Below are positions 39,201-48,849 of a stretch of 64,000 nt of DNA, piece by piece. Positions within the stretch are counted from its first letter, which is position 1. The number at the start of each line of letters is the position of its first letter. The notes under the pieces are model-generated. The model was not told where the DNA came from, did not search any database, and saw only the letters and a program-made list of their open reading frames with translations. Origin of the DNA: Sinotaia quadrata (Eukaryota; Mollusca; Gastropoda; Architaenioglossa; Viviparidae); assembly GCA_028829895.1 (NCBI GenBank), contig CM054180.1, positions 95,230,135-95,294,134 on the forward strand. Reading direction: 5' to 3'. The position numbers and the translations under genes are program-made.

Positions 39201-42200
39201 GTCTCTAATTTGACATTAAATATGGGTATGACCATGAGGAAATCACATAAATGCATCTCTTACTCTAATTTTATATTAAACACAGGTTTGAGAAAAATCA
39301 CATAACTGCATCTCTTACTCTAATTTTACATTAAATATAGAGAGAAAATTAAATAACTGCATCTCTTACTCTAATTTTACGTTAAATATATAGAGAGAAA
39401 ATAAAATAAATGCATCACTTACTCTAATTTTATATTTAATATAGAGAGAGAAAATAATGCATCGCTTAATCTAATTTTACATTAAAAATAGAGAGAGAAA
39501 ATAAAATAACTGCATTGCTTACTCTAATTTTACATTAAACAGAGACAGAGCAGATATAATCTACTCAGTATGATGTCATATATTATTCCTATCATTCACT
39601 CATATCAATGTATTCAGTGACAATTTAAGTTATTTAGAAGGTTTAAGTTATATTATACATTTAACAAATAAAGATATAAAGATTATCTACTAGAATAATG
39701 CTTATAAGATTGTGTACTGCCTTATATCAGAAATTCTGCTATACTACACAAAACCCCTATACTTTAAATGTGACACACTAATGCAGATGTACTAGAATCC
39801 ATGCTATACATCATGAATGCAGTCTCAAATAAGGACACATAAAGTCTCCTCTAGTTTCTCTAGACTGGGGTAGGGGTGGGGTAAAAACATACAGCCACTC
39901 AGTCCAATCCTTGATCTCAGAGAATCTGGGACTATTTTCCTCTCTGAGCAACTTTAAATTTATCTTTATATAAACAATTCATATTTACTATTCGTCTCTA
40001 GTGTATATCTAAGCTGACAAAACCTCTTTTATTATAATTTTAACTTTGACATTTCATAATTAAAGATTTTTACTTTTTACAGTGTATCAAAATTGAGCAT
40101 TTAATGATTTATTCATCTTGCAAACTGATGACTAATTTGTATGTTCAAATGAAGATATTTCATAAACTACTTGATTTTTTCTCTTAGAATTTTGCAAGCA
40201 ACCTTATATCATCTAATACTTTTATGTAAACACATTTGTTTTACTCTGAACCAAATTTGAAAATATGGTTGGGACTATCTATTTCAAAACATGAATAACT
40301 TGTACCAAGGGAAGTGTACAAACCACTAGGGCCTCTTAATCTCAAGAAAGTGATGAGAGAATCAAGTCCAATCATCCTTCTAGGATGTGAAAAGTTGTGG
40401 CAGGAGAACTGCATAAAGTATTAAGACCTCTTAATCTCAAAAGGATGAGATGACTATGTCATCCCATTTATGAAATGAATAGATGAACAATTTTAAAGTT
40501 GCAACTTTTTGCAAAAATACACTGAAAATATTTTCCTAAATATAGTGATTTAAAGTGCATTTTGCCTCTGAAAAAGTGATTAAGTAATTGCTAAGTGATT
40601 TAAGTGTTTGCTAAAATAAATGGTGATATTATTTTCTCAAATACAGTGTTTTTAAGTGTATTTTGTCTCTGAAAATGTGTATTCCTTTCAGTTTTCAATG
40701 ATGACAAATTTTTCTCTCCAGTGATTTCATGGCATTCAAAACTTAATTTAATCAGATGGTTAAATAAAAGCCTTCATGCCACTGACTGTAATCAGTTTTA
40801 GATTTCTGATTTACAAGCAAAACTTATTAATAACACATCCATAAAGATGTATAAAAATAGACTCTAAAAATAAGAAAATCACCAAAATAAAAGAATAAAA
40901 AATATTGCCATGCTAATAAGATATAACAATAATGTTACAAGCATACTAATTTCAGTTCTATATAGTGTAACAAGATAAATGAAAAATTTAAAAAGCATGT
41001 AAACAATACAAAGTTATTTCTGTTCAGAAGTAATTTTGATCATAATTCTCAAAAGAAATAATTGTATTTTGAGACAATGTACCTTCCCCCTACTTTAATG
41101 AACAAGGTAATTAGAATTTTGTTTCTGTTAACTTTGCAGAGGACCACTGTTAAAAAGAATGAATGAGCTTGAATGAACTTACCTGCAAACAAAACCTCAC
41201 CACACTTGATGGGTTTACGGGATCGAGTACGTGGCCCTTGCATAAGTGGTCTCTCTTGTGGCAGAAGAAGATAGTTTTTGGCTTCATCAACTAGATCTCG
41301 ACATGCTTCATCGCTTTTTATAAGTAAATCTGCACCAACTGTGCCCACCAAAAACTTTGGACTCATCAGAGGCAAGCGTACATGTTGCAACACCTAAACA
41401 TTAAGATTGACAATGAAATGTAAATGTTGCAACAGCTAAACATAAAATTGAAAAAGTGACCAATGAAATGTACATAACACCAAAAGATAAGAATGACAAT
41501 GAAATGTACATGTTGCAACACCTAAACATAAAAGATGACAATGAAATGTACATACTGTAACACTTAAAGTTAAACAAAAATATGAAAATAAGTTACAGTG
41601 AAATGCACGTTACAACATCTAATTGTAAAAATAACTAAAACTGATAATTAAATATAAATAAATTAATATAAATTAATAAGAGATTTACTCTGTGATGGAG
41701 CAAATTTGCCTATCCCTATTTCTAAAACAGACCCAAGTGTTTCGGTTGTTTCGGTTTTGCACCAAGAGTTATCTTTTCTTGTTTAAATTACTGTTGTAAG
41801 AAAACTATTTTTCCAAATAATAAGATTACCATCATGACTAAAATTAATTCAGTAAATAATATAATATATTTAAATATGATCTGCAACTTCAAAATATGTA
41901 TTACAAGGAAATAGCAATCAAACTTTCATGATAGAGTGACACACAGACTAACCTATTTTCAAACTACAGAAGTGATAGTGATGATAAGGACAAATTTAAT
42001 AATTCTGCTTTAAAAAAGAGATATGTTTACAGATAAAATAATCACAGAGTAATCATTACTCAATGCTTACAAAAAGATCTTACTAATAAGAGGTTTCAAT
42101 TATTCATATAAAATGTCAGAAAAATCAGTGGTAGCGTCAACAGGTGTTTCGCACATGTAAGTCATGACTGAAACAGAATGTGTACTATGGGGTGTTCATT

Positions 42201-44309
42201 TAGTGGAACTTGCAAGGGTCACTAATCGAGGACTATGGTGTATCATTACAGAGATATTGAAATTCAGCAGAAAATGATATTTTATTTTTAAAGACAATAA
42301 ATTTCAAATGGACTCACCCTAGGTGATACACTTCAACTCTTGTCTAGAGAATGAGCCAAATAAAAGCAAGTGGGGAAGAAAAAAACTACTCAAAATACAA
42401 TTTATAAAACTAATAACAGCTTACTGTTGGAAGATGTGGTCGTCGCTCTTGAATATTATATTTAATCCACCCCATGACAGCTTGATAGACTTGTTCTTCA
42501 TTGCGAACATTTAACTCATCACTGGAAATTATATCCACCAACTGATTGACTGGCAACAACATGAACTCTTCACTCTCCATGACCTATGTATCATTGAAGA
42601 ATAGCATGCAAATCAACATCAACAATTTAAATAGTTTGCTCACCAAAGCTGTTACAATACTATTATTTGTAAAGTAGAATTATGTAATTAAGAAGACCTA
42701 GAACTGTGGAAGAAAAAAATTACAAAATAAATTACAATGTACAATAACAGTATTAACACACAATAATAGTTACACACATATAGTAGCATAAGCAATATGT
42801 ACATTAACAATCAATTCTAAATATATAACACAAAAGATGACGGTTTACAAAAGTGATAATCTAACTTAGACTGTTTCTTAAAAAAAACAAACAGATAAAG
42901 AAATTTAAAAAATAAATAAGAGCATGGTGTTGTGAGATGTTTTTTAACTTAAGAACTTTCTTGGGAGATGTCATGATCTGTCTAGGAGTTATAATTATAA
43001 AGGAAGTTCTTTTCAGTTATACTTATAAGGAATATGGTTCAAAAGGGAACAAAGATTTCATGAAAATATATTTATAGATATGATTATGAGTGTCAAAAGA
43101 AAAATGCAAATGTTGAGATGGGATGCATATATGTGAGAGTTCAGACAAGTACACTGGGTTCAAGGCAGGCAATGAAATATAGTTGAGTAAGGAAATCATA
43201 TGCTTGATTTTGTAATGAACAGGCAATCGATGTTGGGATTAGAGACTAAAAAATCAGCTTAGAAAGTGCACATTCATATATATTCTGTACAAAACTACAA
43301 AACAGATACCTCATTACCTGATTATCTATCAAAGTCAAAATTTTTGATGAACATTTGTCTGGTTTTTTCCACTTTAGAAATGTGTTAATAAATGACTATC
43401 CCCTAAAAATATTAAAATAATCATTGGCCAAAAATTAACCAAAACATCTTACTAGTCATTCTACATAAATAAAAAGATAAAATCATTAATTAACAAAAAC
43501 AACAGAATTATTTTTTTTTAAAATTACAACAGAATTTGTTTATTAAGGAATTCTATTTGGTGAATTTCAGTTAAATTTTGAACAGATTCTAATCTGAAAT
43601 ATAACTATTATTTTACTTACAAGAAGCCAACTATTTATTTAAGATGTAAGCTTTAATTACAATAACTAGACAATATGAGTTAATAATACTACACAATATT
43701 TAAGGGGTTATCATAAATTTATGCAGATATGATTCTTATAAAACAACTTCACCCTACCTCCTGAAAATTATGCTGTGTAAACTTGTCTGCAATTCGTAGC
43801 AGATCTCGGCATGAATGAGTGTCGGCAAAAGCCCTTATTCCCAAACAGTTGGAAGGATCTAGCTGTCGCTTGAGAAACTCACAGCATACATCCTGAATCT
43901 CTGCTAAATGCAACAAGCATGCTGCAGGAAGCAAAGTTTGGACGTTACTTTCTTCTACCGTAACATTAGAAGTGTAACAAAAGTCTATCAAGAGTTCCAT
44001 TGCATTTTCATCGATGTCTCGTATTGTTACTTCAGTTTGTCGACTTTCTGCCAGTTCTCCAGTGAACATAGCATGGAAATAGGGACTACAGGCTGAAAGG
44101 ATGACACGATGGGCAAAGATTTTCTTCTGCCCTACAATGAGTACAACATCACAAAGCTCTCTGTGTTTGCGTAGGACATTGATGGCTTCCAGCGTGTGTC
44201 GAGGGTGCTTGTCTGATGTGTAACCCAGCCGGGCTGGTGAAGGAGGCCTTTCTATGGCATTTCCTGGTTCAAATCGATTCATCTTTGCTGCATTTAACTT
44301 TAAGGTCAT
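30204..44309 (-). CDS. KLHL20: Kelch-like protein 20 (BTB-BACK-Kelch CUL3 adaptor), 8 coding exons
   Basis: Exons in coding order: 44309-43758, 42583-42425, 41393-41183, 38816-38633, 34812-34669, 33128-32995, 30772-30564, 30395-30204 (stop). All are GT/AG and phase-consistent, giving 594 residues against about 609 in human KLHL20. BTB spans ~38-140 ([40 protein letters not shown]), BACK ~150-255, and six Kelch blades ~303-590, ending in [17 protein letters not shown]. Similarity to vertebrate KLHL20 and fly diablo is close along the whole length. Family role: substrate receptor of a CUL3-RBX1 ubiquitin ligase; known vertebrate substrates include DAPK1 and PML. An in-frame TAG directly precedes the first Met; Met10 (44282) has the better start context (A at -3). 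A 5' UTR exon likely lies upstream, with an acceptor near 44370. Intron 4 hosts a piggyBac element. Confidence 0.96.
32490..32635. repeat. Possible interspersed repeat fragment in KLHL20 intron 6
   Basis: A short stretch with a TATC run followed by CCTTAGTCTTGTAGACCGTT and AGGGCACCACTGATGACCTA. It has more balanced base composition than its flanks and reads like a dispersed element I have met in molluscan sequences. That is recollection only; no terminal repeats or duplication are visible. Confidence 0.35.
33610..33735. repeat. ~69-bp duplication in KLHL20 intron 5
   Basis: Two consecutive copies containing TGAAATGGACTGGATCTATC (second copy TGAAATGGACAGGATCTACC) and TTTGAGTAATCATAGT, ending in GTATGTGTGT. 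Confidence 0.85.
34907..34970 (-). pseudogene. Decayed partial copy of KLHL20 exon 5 and its acceptor
   Basis: The sequence matches the first ~50 coding bases of exon 5 plus acceptor (34763-34826) at an offset of 144 bp: AGCTGGTGGGTGCAACTTTG against AGCTGGTTGGTGCAACTTCA, then a shared TTTGTG and ATCATACC. On the coding strand the acceptor AG has become TTG and a 2-bp deletion shifts the frame, so it cannot act as an exon. It lies between exon 5 and the piggyBac insertion. Confidence 0.82.
35037..35040 (+). other. piggyBac target site duplication, left TTAA
   Basis: TTAA immediately precedes the left 13-bp terminal repeat and matches TTAA at 38491-38494, the duplication expected of piggyBac insertion. 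Confidence 0.95.
35338..36996 (+). CDS. piggyBac transposase (DDE_Tnp_1_7), PGBD-like
   Basis: Intact 552-codon ORF without introns. The N-terminus is acidic ([17 protein letters not shown] at about residues 30-45), as is common in the family. The three catalytic aspartates are identifiable: D237 in [12 protein letters not shown]317 in [13 protein letters not shown] and D423 in [12 protein letters not shown]. Their spacing (80 and 106) is close to that of the moth enzyme. A Cys pair (KRCRLC) near residue 532 begins the C-terminal zinc-binding region, but the protein ends soon after in HKFHSKQTL without the further Cys pairs usual there. The protein would cut and paste the element at TTAA sites. 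A TATATAAATA sequence overlaps the first ATG, so the true transcript start is uncertain; the next in-frame Met is residue 76. Confidence 0.97.
   Translation: MASAHFQLDYCEFASTAGSECEESSFSSEEEDIEQEDIPLLDERGDTNATESSNETGRPHGDIFNVSSDAREAASMEIQTFAGCSGVKMQFPENATVLDIFQAFLPENFVQKIVEYTNIYASQQLLHDNLCATSRIKKWHDTQVSEIYQFLALIFLMGICRLPTLKHYFCKDEAYGQPLFRKVMSGRRFYLLLNCLHFCDNAVSDPTDRIHKIRLIIDHFRQVFSSIYVPGENICVDESLMLWKGRLGFRQYIKSKRARFGIKSYEICESLTGYVYDFIMYTGKDTEYTFTDGNQGEKVVLTLLEPLLGKYYKVYTDRFFTSPTLARILLANNTYICGTVMGNRKDMPKNFPGTKLTPGQIAIVHNDGVSCFAWQDKKQILMLSTMHHDSTIINTGKNHYKTKEPILKPACICDYNKYMGGVDLCDSVTTAYPSIRKTIKWYKKVFFHILDIALYNACVVYKKHTGKSMTLLDFRDAVLKQILEKYPEVNVSKGGHASADSLPPSRLMGKHYITLFPRIDTSKPTPRKRCRLCADHKVEKRTRHKFHSKQTL
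37075..37205 (+). repeat. ~64-bp duplication in the piggyBac right arm
   Basis: Two copies of CATAATTTACAACATATATA..CATATG..TTCAGCAACATAATACTTTATATTTATTTTC, differing mainly by extra TA steps. Confidence 0.85.
37465..37810 (+). repeat. ~150-bp internal repeat in the piggyBac right arm
   Basis: Two clear copies (about 37583-37660 and 37737-37805) of ATCATCTTACCTTTA, CCAAGCAAGTGGCTGGCATT and TTGGATTTTTGAAAAA, and an older third copy at 37465-37520, separated by variants of GTGTTATCTACATGTA. Confidence 0.8.
38491..38494 (+). other. piggyBac target site duplication, right TTAA
   Basis: TTAA directly after the right terminal repeat, matching the left copy at 35037-35040. Confidence 0.95.
38940..39545. 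repeat. Two related ~51-54-bp minisatellites in KLHL20 intron 3
   Basis: 38940-39235 holds five copies with ACAAGAAAAATCACTTAA, TACCCTGTCT and TTTGACATTAAATATGGGT. 39236-39545 continues with six copies of a diverged form (ACTGCATCTCTTACTCTAAT, TTTACATTAAATATAGAGAG). The second family shares the TAATTT-ACATTAAATA core with the first, so it is probably an older branch of the same array. Confidence 0.88.
39546..41048. other. KLHL20 intron 3, remaining part
   Basis: AT-rich intron with no gene. A loose two-copy repeat around CTCTTAATCTCAA (40330-40450) is the only structure noticed. Confidence 0.5.
41381..41590 (-). repeat. ~42-bp repeat containing the KLHL20 exon 3 acceptor
   Basis: About five units of CATGTTGCAACACCTAAACA plus AAGATGACAATGAAATGTA. 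The first unit overlaps the true acceptor and the first 13 coding bases of exon 3. The unit at 41509-41529 is identical to 41381-41401 over 21 bases, so it holds an intact decoy acceptor 128 bp upstream on the coding strand. Confidence 0.88.
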
Positions 44310-46390
44310 CTATCACTATTCAGTTGTACCTGGTCATTATGACTGATGTTCTAAATTTCCTAGCATCTGCAACATAGCAAGTGTTAATAATTTACATTTT
44401 CTGATGCTTTTAACTTATGAAAACAATTTAAGCATATAAAACAGTTTTTAAAATATAATTAGTTATCAATGTTAATGTTACATTCCAAACATCTTCTATG
44501 TTTCTTTAAATATATCATTATCAGATTCAGAGAGAAATATAATGTCACATATTTTTATCTCTCAGAATAGCCTTCCTCTTATTATTCTTACCAAGCTCTA
44601 CCCTACTACTAGTAGTAAGATATACAGCTCATCTCCAAATAACATAGAATGGGTTTATAGTTTAGACATGTTATTCTGTTAAATTTATTTTATTAATCAC
44701 TAAGAGTAGTAAGACACTAGTAATCAGTAATCTGCCTTTGACTAAACACACACACTTACATCATGTTAGTTCTCCAAAGCAAATTTCCCACCGGTTATTG
44801 CAAAAACACTAGCTAACTTAAGATAATACAATAGCAAGTGTGAGGCAAGCATAAGGCCTTTTCATAAATTTTTTCAAATCCTTCTCTTTTAAAGTTTGTA
44901 ACTAATTGCATGAATGATGAAATTCTTAATAATTTTGCTGTTCAAAACTGCTTTAATTCAAAAATAGGTAACTGTTATGTTTTACATCAATGGAGCCTTC
45001 CAAATCTAAGAATACTATTTAAGAATTTTTAAGTTTTAAACTGCAAAAAGAAGTTTATCTCAACGTATTCCTAGAATTTAAAAAACGAGTCTGGTTTCTA
45101 CTATAGTATAAGCAGTGTATTTTAAGATCAACAATAGTACTAATAGTATAACATATTAAATTAGGTTAAAGATATAGCTGTATAAAGTACATGTATAAGC
45201 CCTATCATTCTATCCGCAAAGAAAATTAAATATAAATACTTTCATGTGCAATGTCAAATGTCAAATGTGTGCGAATGACTGAAACTGTGTGTCACTAACT
45301 GACTAAGTAAAATTTAAATAGCTGCATTACTGACAAACTGCAGGTAGTACAGGTGAAACAAAAATCACACATTATCTTAAGTTTCATACCTTTGTCAAGC
45401 GAATTATAAAATATGTGTATTTACATTTGAGTATTTTTTAAAAGAAACTTTGTATATGTGTTAAAGAAAGGAGAGGTTCGTTGCTAAACAAATTTTCAGG
45501 AGGAATATCGAGGAAGAGCTCTAAACACCACCACAGATTATGATGCACTTCCACTTCCGGTTGGTTATTTTAAAAAGTTGTACTATCCCAAAAATGGAGA
45601 TAATTAATTGTTGAATTCTAGATTTTTATTGAAAGGAAATTGTCCTCCGTTTACATATGTGCTTTTTTTCAATTTATTATGCATTTCACATTTATAATTT
45701 AATGCAGTAGACACGTAGTTTGTGTATGTTTCATCCTTGCTTTTTGCCAACCAGACCGTAAATCGCATTGATCTGTGACGTTAATGTTTGTATTGTACCA
45801 CCGTCACAAAATAGAAATATAACTGTTTTTTAGCCATCACTAAAGGTCCTATAGTGTGCAAATCTAGAAAGTATATGTATCTATACAATGGGAAATTTAT
45901 TGACAAAACCGCAAGTATCATCTCTCCTGGTGTGCATTACATCACGTTTAATTGCTCTCCCTTGATGTTCAATTACTATTACTAGTATTAGTTTATTACA
46001 AAATAATAATTACTAGCTTTAAAAACGTGATACTACTACTAATTTTTTTTAAATCTCCTTTATTTCTTTATAAAATATGCACAAAACAGCTTTCAATTGT
46101 AGGGAAAAACAACCTTCTACGAAAGTTCTATTCTTCTACTTCTAAAAGAAAATAATAGAAATGCAAGTTAAAACCCTTTTCATAATGAATTTAATGACAC
46201 AAGGACAGTATGTGTGTGTGTATGTGGGGGGAGTTGAATTTTTTTTGGTTGTATTGGTTAAACGATGCCATGTATAGCCGAGCGACTTTGCAATAGTATA
46301 AATAAGATGTCGAGTATCAAGTTATGTCATGTTTAGTTGGAGATGTTAATCACTGATGTAGGTTTCAATATTATTGCTCTCTAGTCATAA
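44310..46390. other. KLHL20 upstream region, no further coding exon seen
   Basis: On the - strand, TTGCAG near 44370 could end a 5' UTR intron, placing the promoter farther right. No CpG-rich promoter signal or TATA box was convincing. No ORF of note. Confidence 0.4.
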
Positions 46391-46394
46391 ACAT

Positions 46395-46395
<1 letters not shown>

Positions 46396-46460
<65 letters not shown>
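46396..46460. repeat. (AC)n microsatellite, ~65 bp
   Basis: Pure AC repeat in the region between KLHL20 and the PDZ gene. Confidence 0.97.
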
Positions 46461-46463
<3 letters not shown>

Positions 46464-47639
46464 ATTATAATAGGAGGGTATACCTTTATTTGTAAAAGTA
46501 TATTTTCTACATTATGAAGATGCTATTATGGTTGCACATATTAAACTAAACTCAGTAATAAATCAATGCAAAACTGTTGTTTGAAAAATGTTTTGTATAA
46601 CATTAACATAAAAGTCTCGTTTATTTATTTATATATTTGTTAACATTTTTGTCAAGTAATTATGATGATATTGGTAGGAAGATAAGATTGAAATATTACA
46701 GTTTAATTCTATAAATAAAAAATATTATTGCTATTCAATTGATTGATTCCAAATTAAAGAAAAACGGCAAAACTGATCATAAAGTGTAATGTCATAATTT
46801 ATCACTTAATACTTCTCGTTTCTTCATATTACACTACCCCACTGCATGCATGCCTCATGCTTTCATGAAATACAATTTGGAAACTCATATTAAATGAACA
46901 GTATTTTTTGATACATAAAAAAGCAAATATATATCTAAGCATTCATGACAAAATCACATAAATGGAACAGGATTTCCCCATTGCATATGTACTTGTAGAC
47001 TCTCACAATGTGAAACACAGGAGCATTTAATTTGATGTCTGTACAGTTTAACTGTACAACTAAGAGTAAGAGATTGAAAACATGGAAATCTACGTCACTT
47101 AGATTATGAGTTACCATCTCGCTCTCAGGTTGACATCTTTGTGCAACTTCAAATTTGGTGTGCAAATAACATGACATTGCCTAAATATCAGGTCACAAAT
47201 TGAAATTCATGTAAACAAACTTACAATAACAGGCATATCTCATGAAGATAAGTCTTCATATCATTATTGAACTATTAGTACAAGTGTGTAAACAAAGTTT
47301 TCATTGTTATGAAATCCAAGATTTCTTATATTCTAATTATTCTTAATAATTATTATTAGTTTTTTTATGTGTATAAAATATAAATGCTAAATTAAAATGT
47401 AGACATGCAGTAAATCAGCAAAAGTGTGATTTGTCCTGTCTGTACATATAAAGGACAAGCCGCAATCAAAGTGCACTGTTTTCCAGTAAAACTTATTGGA
47501 AAGTTGCCTTCATTTCCCCAATACATTGTGGTGCACCCCCTTCCCTTCACATATTTGAAAAATACTTACATCACTGATGAAATAATTGTATGTGGCATGC
47601 ACTCTGAGATCTAATAAATATATCTTTCACTTTACTTAA

Positions 47640-48250
47640 CTGAGCCAGGGATCACTTATACTTTCTACCTCCACTCCCCAGACATTCTTGTCACACTTCA
47701 CTTGCTGACTTCATTGTGAAAGGATGCATCTGGCTTTCCATCCAATTGGATTACCAGGTTGGAAGGCAATGAAAAAATAAAACACCAGAGCAGCTGCCAA
47801 CGCCACTCTCAAGCCCTTGTCAGGGCAGAAAGACAAACGATATCAAAGCTACAACAAAATAAGGAACACTGCCAGTGCCTCTCCCCAGCCATTGTCAGGG
47901 CAAGAGAAACCTGAGGAAGCAAGGCTTAAAAATATCATTGACTACACAATAAATAAAACAATGACACCAATGAGGTACCTCTAGACTACAAATTGAAGTT
48001 AGGAAACAAGGAACTTGATGTTTTCTCAGACATGTTGAAACACTGTACATTCACAGAAACTTTGACTACTTTTAGGTCCACTTCTGGCCTCAAGACTATG
48101 CCTGTATTACTAGATTGGTTACCACTCTGTTCATCCTCGACCAAGCTGATAGTCATCCAACCTCAGTCAGCAATGCTATAAATAGACCTCTGCAAGACAT
48201 ACAGCTTCTCTGGAATTATCTTTCCCAGTGGAGATGCATTGCAAGTCAAT
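47640..48250. other. GC-richer intergenic patch of unknown origin
   Basis: This stretch is more balanced in composition than its surroundings and has an internal ~66-bp duplication (AAGCCCTTGTCAGGGCAGAA and CAGCCATTGTCAGGGCAAGA). Frames are broken and no terminal repeats are visible. It could be an old transposon fragment or a lost exon cluster. Confidence 0.35.
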
Positions 48251-48564
48251 GATATTTGCATTTTAGAGTACAGACTTTAGTAGATTAACCTGTGCTCACT
48301 TAAAAATTAACTCTTACAACTTACATGGTATTTATTAAAGTATTATTTACATAGGCTGTGTTTGTCTGTTGTGCCAACATATCTCTAATCACTCTTGTTA
48401 CATATTGAAATGTACCCTTTTATCAGACTCTCAGAATGAGAGCAAGCCATACACATATCTACCAGTCTGTCTCATGTGCAACCAAACATGCTAGTATGTG
48501 GTAGTTTTCTTGCCTAAGCAATCAGGTGCATAAGGGATGGATGTATGGTACATCTAGAGTCAGT

Positions 48565-48835
48565 TATCCATATATCAAACATTATTATAGGCTTGTTTAA
48601 AAAAGGCATGTAAATTAAGTTTCTATGCTATTATTGACTTGTTAAACAGACCTGTAAGAAAAAGCATCTTCATACTATTCTTCACTTGTAAATACAGTTT
48701 CATACAGTATAAGTCTTCATACTATTATTGATTTCTTAATACAGTTGCACAAGTCTCCATGCTGCTATTGATGTAATTAATATAAGTGTATGAGATAAGT
48801 TTCCATGCTGTTATTGACAATTACAGGTGTATAAG
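48565..48835. repeat. ~58-bp degenerate repeat (TTCATACTATTATTGA)
   Basis: About five diverged copies built on AAGTCTTCATACTATTATTG and ACTTGTTAA-ACAG. A stray related copy occurs at 47230-47290. Confidence 0.65.
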
Positions 48836-48849
48836 GCCAGTGTGTATTA

